From Martinezella rhizogenes (GTDB taxonomy: Bacteria; Pseudomonadota; Alphaproteobacteria; Rhizobiales; Rhizobiaceae), in NCBI GenBank assembly GCA_013322215.1, contig JAAMEZ010000003.1:124001-188000 (forward strand): 64,000 nucleotides of DNA, written 5' to 3'. Position numbers and translations under genes: made by a program. Every line of letters starts with the position of its first letter. The first letter of the stretch is position 1. Positions 8,390 through 17,574 of this stretch are shown here, one piece after another. The notes beneath the pieces were generated by a model. It saw only the letters and a list, made by a program, of their open reading frames with translations. It had not been told where the DNA came from and searched no databases.

Positions 8390-10377
8390 TCCGCACCGAA
8401 ACAAATAGCGCCCTCGGTGCTCCAGCCGTTGCTCTGACGCTGTTCGTGCTCGCCAGCCTGCTTGCCTGGCATCAACTAAGCCCAGACCTCTCCCGCCTAT
8501 TCGAACAGGAAGCCGGCTACGATCCACAGCGCCTGCTGCTCATCTATTCGACCCTGCCGCGGATCGCGACCGCGTTGCTGGCGGGTGCAGCACTTTCACT
8601 GTCGGGAAGCCTGCTGCAGCAGGTGCTGCGCAATCCGCTCGCCTCGCCCTCGACGCTTGGCATTTCCGCAGGCGCCAACCTTGCGCTCGTTGCCGTCATG
8701 CTCGCCTTTCCCGCCCTTCAGGGCCTCGGCCGCGACGCCGTTGCCCTGTTCGGCAGCGCCGCAGCGGCAGCAGTCGTTTTCCTGATCGGCGCAAGACGCG
8801 GCTTTTCGCCGTTGGCGCTGGTGCTTGCCGGCCTGATCGTCGGCGTCTGGAGCGGAGCGCTTGCCGCCATTCTCGTTCTGATGAACGATCGCTACCTCTC
8901 CGGCCTGTTCATCTGGGGAGCCGGATCGCTGGCCCAGCAAAGCTGGACTATTCCGCTTTCCCTTCTCCCAAAGATCGCCATCCTTTCTGTCGGGGCCTTG
9001 CTGATGGCGCGGCCGTTGGCACTCATGGAACTTGGCGATAGCGGCGCAAGCGGGCTTGGTCTGTCGGTCAAGCGCACGCGCATTGCTGCCGTTTGCATTG
9101 CAATTGCGCTTGCCGCAATCGTCACCAGCGCCGTCGGTGTCATCGGCTTCATCGGCCTGATCGCTCCGCGAGTCGCCCAGCTTGCCGGCGCCCGGCAGAT
9201 GAAGAGCCAGCTCATCTGGTCGCCCCTCATCGGCGCAGGATTATTACTGCTGACCGATGAGGCCCTGGTGCTGCTTTCCGGAGCCTCTGCAACCTTCCTT
9301 CCGACAGGTGCCATCACCGCGTTGCTCGGCGCGCCATTGCTGCTTCTGATGTTGCCACGCTTGAAGACCGTGCAACGCAGCGCGCCATCTCCCTCCCAGA
9401 ATGCAAACCGTGCCTCGCGGGCGCCGCGAGTACTTTTGCTTGCATCGATACCGGCGCTCGTCCTTCTCCTGGCCGGCGCAGTCTTCTTCGGGCGTGCACC
9501 GGATGGAACGTGGACGCTGCTTGCCTATCTCCATTGGTCCGACGTGCTGCCCTATCGCCTGCCACGCATCGCCGGTGCCTTTGCTGCGGGTGCAATGCTT
9601 GGCGTCGTCGGCGCAATCCTGCAACGGCTCAGTGGCAACGAGATGGCAAGCCCGGAGGTTCTAGGTATTTCGGCGGGCGCTACCCTTGGCGTCACCGCCG
9701 CGCTTTTCCTTCTGCCCGCTCCCGGCACGGCCGCCCAGCTGGGCTTCGGCGGTATCGGCGCTTTCGCCGTCCTCATCGCTATATTTCTGTTCGGCATCCG
9801 GTCCGGTTTCGCGCCGGAGCGGGTACTTCTGACGGGCATCGCGCTCGGGGCCATGTTGGACGCTTTCATCAGCGTGCTGGCAGCGAGCGGCGATCCGCGT
9901 GCAATGATCGTGATGCAATGGATGAGCGGATCGACTTATCTTGTTAATACACCAAGGGTAATCTCTGCAATGGCTGCAGTAGTATCAGGCCTTGCATTTG
10001 CCTTTCTGGCCCACCGTTGGCTCGATCTGCTGCCGCTTGGTACCCAGGCAGCCCAGGCGATCGGCATTCGCGTCAACTTCGCCCGCGCCTGCCTCTTTGC
10101 CCTTGCTGCAGCCATGACCGCAGCCGCCACCCTTGTCGTCGGGCCTTTGAGCTTCATCGGCCTCATGGGACCGCATCTGGCGCGCGAGCTCGGCCTGCGG
10201 CGCGCGGCTCCCCAGCTTGCCGGTGCGGCGCTTGCCGGCGGTAGCCTCATGGTGCTCGCAGACTGGTTCGGCCGGATGATCGCCTTTCCCTACCAGATGC
10301 CCGCGGGCCTGGTTTCCGCCCTCGTCGGCGCCCCGCTATTGCTGATATTGCTGATGAAGCGGCGCAGAACAGCATAA
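8386..10377 (+). CDS. fhuB: Fe(III)-siderophore permease, double-length FhuB type
   Basis: Inner-membrane channel of the importer. At 663 residues it holds two FecCD-type halves in one chain, as in E. coli FhuB; most relatives are two separate proteins of about 330. Each half carries the family's RLPRIATALLAGAALSLSG-like opening (residues about 49 and 385) and a GVIGFIGLIAPR / GPLSFIGLMGPH motif that contacts the ATPase. The ATG at 8386 overlaps the stop of the binding-protein gene, so a longer frame that starts inside that gene is rejected. The double form points to a hydroxamate substrate, in agreement with the hydroxylase upstream. Confidence 0.9.
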   Translation: MIRTETNSALGAPAVALTLFVLASLLAWHQLSPDLSRLFEQEAGYDPQRLLLIYSTLPRIATALLAGAALSLSGSLLQQVLRNPLASPSTLGISAGANLALVAVMLAFPALQGLGRDAVALFGSAAAAAVVFLIGARRGFSPLALVLAGLIVGVWSGALAAILVLMNDRYLSGLFIWGAGSLAQQSWTIPLSLLPKIAILSVGALLMARPLALMELGDSGASGLGLSVKRTRIAAVCIAIALAAIVTSAVGVIGFIGLIAPRVAQLAGARQMKSQLIWSPLIGAGLLLLTDEALVLLSGASATFLPTGAITALLGAPLLLLMLPRLKTVQRSAPSPSQNANRASRAPRVLLLASIPALVLLLAGAVFFGRAPDGTWTLLAYLHWSDVLPYRLPRIAGAFAAGAMLGVVGAILQRLSGNEMASPEVLGISAGATLGVTAALFLLPAPGTAAQLGFGGIGAFAVLIAIFLFGIRSGFAPERVLLTGIALGAMLDAFISVLAASGDPRAMIVMQWMSGSTYLVNTPRVISAMAAVVSGLAFAFLAHRWLDLLPLGTQAAQAIGIRVNFARACLFALAAAMTAAATLVVGPLSFIGLMGPHLARELGLRRAAPQLAGAALAGGSLMVLADWFGRMIAFPYQMPAGLVSALVGAPLLLILLMKRRRTA

Positions 10378-10695
10378 TGCATAATGGTGGTAGAAGACGA
10401 CCCTTCACTTCCCGAAGCGCTCTGCCGAAACGGCAAGTCAAACTGATCGAAACGCGTCGCACGTTAAAGCCAACGACTGGCTTGCGCATCGAAGCAATGC
10501 GACCGAAACAAGGATCTGATGGTTGAGTGCTCACGCTTCCACGCGGCACTTATGAAAGTCGACTTGCAGGAAGAGCAATCGAACTTGATCTGAGAGAAAC
10601 TGGGCGGGAAACGCTAAGGAGAAGAGCTCGCCTCTTTACTGGCGCCAATCCGGAATAAAGACGGGCACTGCAAAAAAGCAGCGCCCGCGGGAAAC
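10378..10695. other. Convergent intergenic region between permease and receptor genes
   Basis: About 318 bases between two converging genes. Apart from the terminator-like hairpin at 10663-10686 nothing convincing was seen; the short open frames here have no ribosome site or recognisable sequence. Confidence 0.5.
10663..10686 (-). terminator. Terminator hairpin of the TonB receptor gene
   Basis: Read on the minus strand, GGGCGCTGC, six Ts as the loop, then GCAGTGCCC: a nine-pair stem with one G-U pair, followed by GTCTTTATT. It lies ten bases after the receptor stop codon. The T tract is short, so termination may be partial. Confidence 0.55.
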
Positions 10696-12885
10696 TTACC
10701 AACGATACTTCAACGATGCGGTGATGTTGCGGCCCTGGCCTAGGTAGCAATAACCCTCGTTGCAGACCGTCAGGCGGCGGTTGGCGATGTTGCGGACATC
10801 GACGGATGCCGTCAGGCCCTTGTACTTTTGATCGACCGCGCCGAAGTCGTAAGAGACTGCCGCATCCAGATAAACGCTTGCATCGTTCTTGGCCGTGTTG
10901 GCCGTGCTGGTATAGGTCTCGCCCGTAAAGCGAATGCCGGCACCGACGGTCAGACCCTTTGCAGCAGAATCATCCTGGAACGTATAGTTCGACCAAATGC
11001 TGGCGATGTTTTGAGGCGTCACGGCAGGTGCGTTGCCGGCGTCGTCACCACGGGTGATTTCAGAGTGATTGTAGGCGTAGGCGGCAACCACATCCCAGCC
11101 GTCGGTGATATTGGCCCTGGCTTCCAGCTCGATCCCCCTATTCGTCACCTCGCCAAGCGAAGCATAAACGAGCGTCAGCGGGTCGACCAGAACCGGCTTG
11201 TTCTTCTCGACGAGGTTATAGGCAACTGCTGACAGCATGATATCTGTGCCTGGCGGCTGATATTTCACGCCAAGCTCATACTGCTCGCCCTTGGTCGGAT
11301 CGAGGATACTACCGGAAGCAGACCGCTCCGTGACTGGATTGAAAGAAGTGGAATAGCTGGCGAAGGGCGCGATCCCGTTGTCGAAGAGATAGAGCGCGCC
11401 GACCTGATAGGAAAACGCATTCTTGTTGAGGCTGTCGTCCGCCGTCGTGTTCGAAGAGACGAGCGTGGTATCGGTCGACTGCTTGACCCAGGTCTGGCGT
11501 CCGCCAAGCGTGAAGCGCCATTTGTCGAGTTCGATCTGGTCGAGCGCGTAGGCGCCGAACTGCTCCAGTTTGGCGTTGACCCGGCTATAATTATACTCCG
11601 GCGTCGGGCCGGACACCCCGTAGGTCGGATTGTCGAGATCGAAGTCGTAAGCAGGATTGGTGGTCGAATCAAATCCATACGCGAATGAATCGTTCATATG
11701 GGTATAATCGAGGCCGAACAGCATGGTATGGGCAGCAGCGCCCGTATTGAACTTGCTTTCAAGCTGATTATCGACCTGGAAGACGTTCATCTTGTCGCCG
11801 ATCGCACTTGCACCACGTTGAGCGACGTCGCCGACCCAGCTGTAGGTGCTGAGATAGCGCGCCTTCAGATCCAGATGCGAGAAGCGAAGATTCTGGCGGA
11901 AGGTGAAGCCGCCGTCGAACTCGTGTTCGAACTGATAGCCGACCTGCTGCTGCTTGGTCCTCTGATAATCATAGTCCGGGTCGCTGTCGCGATAATCGAG
12001 AACATTGCCATCGGGGCCGATCATTGCGCCGGGATTTGCGTCCGACTCCGTGGATTGCACCGATCCGTAGACAGTAAACTTCGTCGATTCGTCGGGCTTC
12101 CAGGTGAAGGATGGCTGGATGAGATAGCGGTCGTCGGCAATATCGAAATTGGTATCGCCCTTTCGCGCCAGGCCGACGATGCGGTAGAGCATGCTGTCAT
12201 CGTCCTGATTGACCCGGCCGCCGAAGTCGAACATCGTCTGGGCACGGTCCGATGTTCCGTAGAGGACACCGACCTCCCTGATCGTCTCGTCTGTTGGCAG
12301 TTTCGATATCTTATTGACGATACCGCCCGGCGAACCAGCACCGTAAAGAACGGAGACAGGCCCCTTTATGATCTCGACACGGTCGAGCGCATAGGGATCA
12401 GTCCGGAACATGGCGTAGTTCATGTAGGGCTGACGCAACCCATCGCGATAGTCGCCGTCGGTGGTAATGTCATTGCCGCGAACGTAGATCTGGTCAAAGC
12501 GCGGATCGAAGCCAAAGGAACCGGTCTGGACGCCGGCCGAATAGCGCACCGCCTCGATGACGTCCTGCGCGCCGCGCTCTTCCATTTCCTTCTTGGTGAT
12601 GACCGAGACGGAGCGAGGAGTTTCGACCAAGGGCGTATTGATCTTAGTAGCGCCCTGACTCTTCTTTGCCGCTACGGTCGTATTGTCGCTTGCGTCGCTC
12701 GACTGTCCACTGACGACGATCGGCGCGAGCTGGGTAGCACCTCCATTATTCGCATTGGCCGCAGCGTCCTGCGCAAAGGCATTTCCACTTAAAGCAAACA
12801 CTGTTGCAAGTGCGGTGGCGCCGCTTGCAAGCTGGAATCTCTTACGTGTCAAATTACTGATATAATTATGGGATTTCTGCTTCAT
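10696..12885 (-). CDS. TonB-dependent siderophore receptor
   Basis: Outer-membrane beta-barrel that binds the ferric siderophore and imports it with TonB energy. It has 729 residues: a long signal peptide ending near FAQDA, a likely TonB box APIVVSG near residue 52, a plug domain (TPRSVSVITKKEMEERGAQDV through VEIIKGPVSVLYGAGSPGGIVN), a 22-strand-type barrel and a C-terminal aromatic ending SLKYRW. It belongs to the FhuA/ferric-hydroxamate receptor family. It faces away from the esterase gene and shares with it a region that holds an iron-responsive operator. Confidence 0.92.
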   Translation of the reverse strand: MKQKSHNYISNLTRKRFQLASGATALATVFALSGNAFAQDAAANANNGGATQLAPIVVSGQSSDASDNTTVAAKKSQGATKINTPLVETPRSVSVITKKEMEERGAQDVIEAVRYSAGVQTGSFGFDPRFDQIYVRGNDITTDGDYRDGLRQPYMNYAMFRTDPYALDRVEIIKGPVSVLYGAGSPGGIVNKISKLPTDETIREVGVLYGTSDRAQTMFDFGGRVNQDDDSMLYRIVGLARKGDTNFDIADDRYLIQPSFTWKPDESTKFTVYGSVQSTESDANPGAMIGPDGNVLDYRDSDPDYDYQRTKQQQVGYQFEHEFDGGFTFRQNLRFSHLDLKARYLSTYSWVGDVAQRGASAIGDKMNVFQVDNQLESKFNTGAAAHTMLFGLDYTHMNDSFAYGFDSTTNPAYDFDLDNPTYGVSGPTPEYNYSRVNAKLEQFGAYALDQIELDKWRFTLGGRQTWVKQSTDTTLVSSNTTADDSLNKNAFSYQVGALYLFDNGIAPFASYSTSFNPVTERSASGSILDPTKGEQYELGVKYQPPGTDIMLSAVAYNLVEKNKPVLVDPLTLVYASLGEVTNRGIELEARANITDGWDVVAAYAYNHSEITRGDDAGNAPAVTPQNIASIWSNYTFQDDSAAKGLTVGAGIRFTGETYTSTANTAKNDASVYLDAAVSYDFGAVDQKYKGLTASVDVRNIANRRLTVCNEGYCYLGQGRNITASLKYRW

Positions 12886-12924
12886 AAGCCCTTTGCGCCT
12901 GCCCGTTTCTGAAAAAGATGGCGC

Positions 12925-12954
12925 AAATTAGTTCGCAGGCGCAGCTGGCGTCAA
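12925..12954 (-). promoter_or_regulatory. Candidate promoter of the TonB receptor gene
   Basis: On the minus strand TTGACG (12954-12949), an 18-base spacer and TAATTT (12930-12925). The spacing is acceptable for the housekeeping sigma factor, but an ECF promoter cannot be excluded. Confidence 0.35.
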
Positions 12955-12961
12955 GAATACA

Positions 12962-12976
12962 TGAGTACAAGAGTCA
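12962..12976. promoter_or_regulatory. RirA-type iron-responsive operator between receptor and esterase
   Basis: TGAGTACAAGAGTCA is an exact TGA-N9-TCA match. It lies 77 bases before the receptor gene and about 208 before the divergent esterase gene, just upstream of the receptor's candidate -35. The same pattern occurs before the sigma gene of this locus, which makes chance less likely. Confidence 0.65.
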
Positions 12977-13183
12977 TATTTTTTATTGGTTTCCACTCTC
13001 ATGTTGCAGAATGGCCCCGGTGATGCTGCACCGGATCGCGGAACACACCCGAAAATTAAGCCAGGCAAAGCATTTGACCTGCTTGCCAGATCACACCTCC
13101 CATAATATGAGAAATTTTATCACCTTTTTGAAAATCGGCGCTGTTGTTCCGGCGCCCCATATGATCGGTCAGCCGGAGAGGCC

Positions 13184-14086
13184 ATGTCCCACACCTCATT
13201 ACCAAATGCGGCTGCCATGCCGGCGCCGGTCACTCTTGCCGGCTGCACATTCGCTGACCTGAAGTTTGACAATGCCGATCATCCTCACAGGATCCTTCTC
13301 TACCGTCCCGACAAGCCAGCCCCGCCCGAGGGTTGGCCGATCCTATACCTGACCGACGGCAACGCCTGCTTTGCGACTGCCGTCGACGCATTGAAGGTGC
13401 AGGCAAGCTATCCGAACGGAACCAACGTTGCGGAAGGCGTGATCGTCGCCATCGGCTATCCCACCGACGAGCCCTATGATCCGCTTCGCCGCTCCTGGGA
13501 TCTGAGCCCACCGCCCGGGCGGGTCTATCCGCCGTTTTTCCCCGACACGCCGGATGTGAGGACCGGCGGCGGCGAGCGCTTTCTGACGCTTATTGAAGAC
13601 GAGCTCAAACCCTGGATAGAGCGGCAGGTCCCGATCGACCGCTCACGCCAGACGCTTTTCGGCCATTCGTTCGGTGGCCTGTTCGCGCTCTATGCGCTGT
13701 TTCACAAACCAGATGCCTTCAGCCGCTGGATTTCCGCAAGCCCAGCGATTTACTGGGAAGATGCCGCTATTCTTTCGATGGAGAGGGAATTCCTGGACAG
13801 GCACAAAGAGCCGCTCGATATGGAACTGCATCTTTCCGCCGGCCAATATGAAGGCGAAACCCTAGCGCCCTTCCATAAAGGCTCCGCCGAAGAGCAAAAA
13901 CGACAGGAACGCGCGAAGGAAACGCGCACGATAGAACTCGCCCGCGACATGGTTGAGAGATGGGCCAAACTGGCGTCGTCCACAGAAACGATCACCTTTG
14001 AAGAATATGCCGGAGAGAACCACATGTCGGTCCTCCCGGCAGCGTTGAACCGGGCCGTACAGATCGCATTTCGCAGAAAGAAATAG
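13184..14086 (+). CDS. Alpha/beta hydrolase, Fes/IroE-like siderophore esterase
   Basis: Esterase-D/Fes-type hydrolase of 300 residues. The nucleophile elbow is GHSFGGLFALYAL with Ser162, and ENHMSVLPAALN near the end supplies the catalytic His region. Relatives such as IroE, BesA and Fes cut ester or trilactone bonds of ferric siderophores to free iron. No signal peptide is visible, so it probably works in the cytoplasm after import. It lies divergent from the receptor gene, with GGAGAG before its ATG. That the native siderophore has an ester bond is an inference from this gene. Confidence 0.8.
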   Translation: MSHTSLPNAAAMPAPVTLAGCTFADLKFDNADHPHRILLYRPDKPAPPEGWPILYLTDGNACFATAVDALKVQASYPNGTNVAEGVIVAIGYPTDEPYDPLRRSWDLSPPPGRVYPPFFPDTPDVRTGGGERFLTLIEDELKPWIERQVPIDRSRQTLFGHSFGGLFALYALFHKPDAFSRWISASPAIYWEDAAILSMEREFLDRHKEPLDMELHLSAGQYEGETLAPFHKGSAEEQKRQERAKETRTIELARDMVERWAKLASSTETITFEEYAGENHMSVLPAALNRAVQIAFRRKK

Positions 14087-14220
14087 ATCCAAAATTCATA
14101 GGCTTACCGCCTAAAGTTGCAGCAGCTTCTTCGATTACGTATCACTCTTCGTGCATTTGGTGCGACGGAGCGCATTCGATGTGCATTTCTGGTCTTTTCC
14201 GGAGTGCCAATCGGTCAAAA

Positions 14221-14261
14221 TTAACCCTTGGTTAACCATAATCACCTTTATTTGCTATAGT
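14221..14261 (+). promoter_or_regulatory. CtrA box and promoter of the cellulose operon
   Basis: TTAACCCTTGGTTAAC (14221-14236) matches the full CtrA site TTAA-N7-TTAAC of alphaproteobacteria. The second half-site overlaps a candidate -35, TTAACC (14232-14237), and an 18-base spacer leads to TATAGT (14256-14261). A CtrA half-site over the -35 is the known layout of CtrA-activated promoters. The first gene starts 80 bases downstream. Confidence 0.6.
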
Positions 14262-14340
14262 GAATACAAGGACTTGATTCCAAAGGCCGTCGCGCAATTT
14301 GCGATGAATGTGACCACACACGATTGTCGCGATCTACGAG

Positions 14341-15324
14341 ATGCATTTTTCAAAGACGATAGCATTGATGATATTGGCCTGCCTCGGCGTTGGTTGCTCG
14401 ACGACCGGCCCGGTTCGTCAATCGATCGGCGTGGAAACGGTCACCAGCGACAAAGCACTGGCCTTCCCACCGCCGGGCGGACCTGCGATCGTCAATGTCG
14501 TGGAGCGCCGGCATGCCAAGGATGTCGAGCAGACGATCGCGCTTTCCACCTCGTCCTCTGTTTCCGGCCAAAATTTCCTCAAGGTCCAGTTTCTTGGGCT
14601 GACTGGCTCCAATCCAGGACTCGGGAGCCGACCCTACAATACGATCAGCGATGGAACGATTGCCCGCGAAATGGCGGCCGCAGTGCCTGGTGTACGGCTC
14701 GCCCGCTCGGCGACCTTCGTTCAGAACAATTATGGTCCGTTCGGTTACGCCTCCGGCCAGAGCCGGGCCGGCGATACCTGCCTTTATGCCTGGCAGCAGG
14801 TAAAAGCCGGCTTTGCGCCACCGCAGGAGCAACGCAATTTCGGCATGGTGCAGGTGCGCATCCGGCTCTGCGACGCCCATGCGACGGAACGCCAGCTATT
14901 GAGCACGGTCTACGGCTATACGATCGCCGGCCACTTTGCCGGCGCAGCGCTCAACCCTTTCGGCGGCCCGCGTGGCGCTGATGCCGTTCTGGGCAAGCCC
15001 GGCGAGATCGTTTATCCCGACGCCACCCCTTATCGCACCGCGCCAATCAGCATCGGCTACCAGAACCGCCCTGCCGCACCGCGTCCCGCTGTCGTCCGCC
15101 GACCGGTCATAACGCAGCCTCAGCCACAGGCGGCGCCAGCTTTGCCGCCGATGATCGGCCCGCGCGTACCGCTGCCGGATGGGCAGACCGATCAACCGCA
15201 GACGAACGGCACAGGTGGCGCAAGCTCGATGGCCGTGCCGCCGCCTGCAAATACCGCAAGCAATATCATCGTGCCTTTACCGGACTGTAACGGAGCAACT
15301 GGCATATCTCAGGCGTGCCGCTAG
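14341..15324 (+). CDS. bcsN: Cellulose biosynthesis lipoprotein BcsN
   Basis: First gene of the cellulose operon, 327 residues. It opens with a lipoprotein signal: a hydrophobic stretch ending LACLGVGC, where the Cys would be lipidated. The middle has no known catalytic motif; the last 90 residues are rich in Pro, Gln and Ala and look disordered. BcsN is found in the cellulose operons of Agrobacterium and Rhizobium and its exact role is not established. The identification rests on position before bcsA, length and lipobox. Confidence 0.8.
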   Translation: MHFSKTIALMILACLGVGCSTTGPVRQSIGVETVTSDKALAFPPPGGPAIVNVVERRHAKDVEQTIALSTSSSVSGQNFLKVQFLGLTGSNPGLGSRPYNTISDGTIAREMAAAVPGVRLARSATFVQNNYGPFGYASGQSRAGDTCLYAWQQVKAGFAPPQEQRNFGMVQVRIRLCDAHATERQLLSTVYGYTIAGHFAGAALNPFGGPRGADAVLGKPGEIVYPDATPYRTAPISIGYQNRPAAPRPAVVRRPVITQPQPQAAPALPPMIGPRVPLPDGQTDQPQTNGTGGASSMAVPPPANTASNIIVPLPDCNGATGISQACR

Positions 15325-15384
15325 CAAACGGCACTGCTTGGGGGCGCCAGGATGGCGTCTGGCAATACCTTTGAAGGGACACCG

Positions 15385-17574
15385 ATGCAGACTGCACGCA
15401 GCATCTTGATATGGGCAGTGATAGCACTATGCGGGATCGTGCTGATCACGTTGCCGGTCAACCTTCAAACGCAGCTGATTGCCAGCACCGTGGTCGTCAC
15501 CCTGATGGCGATCATCAAGATCCTCAAGCGTCAGGGAACCTGGCGGCTGGTGGCGCTTGCCTTCGGCACGGCGATCGTTTTGCGCTATGTCTATTGGCGC
15601 ACGTCTTATACGCTGCCACCCGTCAACCAGCTGGAAAACTTCATTCCCGGCCTGCTGCTCTATCTCGCCGAAATGTACAACGTGGCGATGCTGATGCTCA
15701 GCCTCTTCATCGTCGCCACGCCCCTGCCGCCGCGCACCACGCGCGCCGCCGAAACCAAGCACTTTCCAAGCGTCGATGTCTTCGTGCCGTCCTATAACGA
15801 AGACACCAACCTTCTTGCCAATACGCTCGCTTCCGCCAAGGCGATGGACTATCCAGCCGACAAGCTCAAGGTGTGGCTGCTCGACGATGGCGGCACGTTG
15901 CAGAAGCGTAATTCGACCAAGATTTTGGAATCGCAGGCCGCAATTGCCCGCCACGACGAACTCAAGCGGCTCTGCGTCGATCTGGATGTCGAATATCTGA
16001 CGCGCGACCGCAACGAACATGCCAAGGCTGGCAACCTCAACAACGGGCTGGAGCATTCGAACGGCGAACTGATCGCCGTTTTCGATGCCGACCATGCGCC
16101 GGCGCGCGATTTCCTGCGCGAAACCGTCGGCTATTTCGAGGATGACCCTAAGCTCTTCCTCGTCCAGACGCCGCACTTCTTCATCAACCCCGACCCGCTG
16201 GAGCGCAACCTGCGCACCTTTGACAGCATGCCGAGCGAGAACGAAATGTTCTACGGCATCATCCAACGCGGTCTCGACAAATGGAATGCCGCCTTCTTCT
16301 GCGGTTCGGCCGCCGTGCTCAGCCGCAATGCGCTGCAATCGCAAAATGGCTTTAGCGGTATCAGCATCACGGAAGACTGCGAAACCGCGCTTGCGCTTCA
16401 TGGTGCAGGTTGGAACAGCATCTATGTCGACAAGCCGCTGATTGCCGGCCTGCAGCCGGCGACTTTCGCAAGCTTCATCGGCCAGCGCAGCCGCTGGGCG
16501 CAAGGCATGATGCAGATCCTGCGCTTCCGCTTCCCGCTCCTGAAGCGCGGCCTGACATTGCCGCAACGGCTCTGCTACATGTCGTCCACGCTGTTCTGGC
16601 TGTTTCCGTTTCCGCGCGTCATCTTCCTTTTCGCGCCACTCTTTTATCTCTTCTTCGATCTGGAGATTTTCACGGCATCGGGCAGCGAGTTCCTTGCCTA
16701 TACGCTTGCCTATATGCTCGTGAACCTGATGATGCAGAACTACCTTTATGGGTCGTTCCGCTGGCCCTGGATTTCCGAGCTCTATGAATATGTCCAGACG
16801 GTGCACCTGTTGCCGGCCGTTGTCTCGGTCATGCTCAATCCCCGCAAACCGACCTTCAAGGTCACCGCCAAGGATGAGTCGATTGCCGTCAGCCGCCTTT
16901 CGGAAATCAGCCGTCCGTTCTTCGTCATCTTCGCCGTTCAGATCATCGCGCTGGCGGTCACCATATATCGTATCTATGCGGAGCCCTATAAGGCCGACGT
17001 CACCCTCGTCGTCGGCGGCTGGAACATCATCAACCTCGTTCTTTCCGGCTGCGCGCTCGGCGTCGTCTCCGAACGCGGCGAACGCGCCTCTTCGCGGCGC
17101 GTCCGGGTCGATCGCCGCAGCGAATTCGGCATCGACGGCCGGTGGAACTCCGCTTCCATCGAGGACGTCTCCGTCCATGGCGCCAGGTTGAACGTCTTCA
17201 ACAAGGATCTGGAACCGGTCAAGATCGGCGCGGAAGCCATCATCCGCTTCCAACCCTATAGCGGCGCCGACACGGTGACCCTGTCGGTCATCGTTCGCAA
17301 TATAGAGCAGATGGGTGACATTACCGCCATCGGCTGCCAATATGTTCCGAGGGGCGCTGTCGACCATCGCCTGATTGCCGACCTCGTCTTCGCCAATTCC
17401 GATCAATGGACGAAGTTCCAGCAGGCACGGCGGCGCAATCCGGGCATCATCCGCGGAACATTCTGGTTCCTGAGCATGTCGCTCTATCAGACCAGCCGCG
17501 GCCTGATCTATCTATTCAGGGGTGTTGGCTCGGATCGCAAGCAGCAGCGGCAGGATGCGAAGGCCAGAAGCTGA
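15385..17574 (+). CDS. bcsA: Cellulose synthase catalytic subunit BcsA (UDP-forming) with PilZ domain
   Basis: Inner-membrane processive glycosyltransferase (family 2) that makes beta-1,4-glucan from UDP-glucose and threads it through its own channel. Seen: LLDDGG (Asp167), FDADHAP (Asp234, Asp236), TED (Asp331) and QRSRW (Gln367-Trp371), all expected active-site motifs, with transmembrane segments on both sides. From about residue 570 a PilZ domain shows RRVRVDRR and DVSVHGARL, the c-di-GMP binding pattern. GAAGGGA lies before the ATG at 15385, giving 729 residues. Its stop overlaps the bcsB start by one base. Confidence 0.96.
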   Translation: MQTARSILIWAVIALCGIVLITLPVNLQTQLIASTVVVTLMAIIKILKRQGTWRLVALAFGTAIVLRYVYWRTSYTLPPVNQLENFIPGLLLYLAEMYNVAMLMLSLFIVATPLPPRTTRAAETKHFPSVDVFVPSYNEDTNLLANTLASAKAMDYPADKLKVWLLDDGGTLQKRNSTKILESQAAIARHDELKRLCVDLDVEYLTRDRNEHAKAGNLNNGLEHSNGELIAVFDADHAPARDFLRETVGYFEDDPKLFLVQTPHFFINPDPLERNLRTFDSMPSENEMFYGIIQRGLDKWNAAFFCGSAAVLSRNALQSQNGFSGISITEDCETALALHGAGWNSIYVDKPLIAGLQPATFASFIGQRSRWAQGMMQILRFRFPLLKRGLTLPQRLCYMSSTLFWLFPFPRVIFLFAPLFYLFFDLEIFTASGSEFLAYTLAYMLVNLMMQNYLYGSFRWPWISELYEYVQTVHLLPAVVSVMLNPRKPTFKVTAKDESIAVSRLSEISRPFFVIFAVQIIALAVTIYRIYAEPYKADVTLVVGGWNIINLVLSGCALGVVSERGERASSRRVRVDRRSEFGIDGRWNSASIEDVSVHGARLNVFNKDLEPVKIGAEAIIRFQPYSGADTVTLSVIVRNIEQMGDITAIGCQYVPRGAVDHRLIADLVFANSDQWTKFQQARRRNPGIIRGTFWFLSMSLYQTSRGLIYLFRGVGSDRKQQRQDAKARS

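Noticed and set aside
15427..17406. Open frame of 659 codons opposite bcsA
   Set aside because: Mirror of a strongly supported gene in GC-rich DNA; residue make-up is typical of an antisense shadow (rich in Asp, Glu, Arg, Gly) and no family motif is visible.
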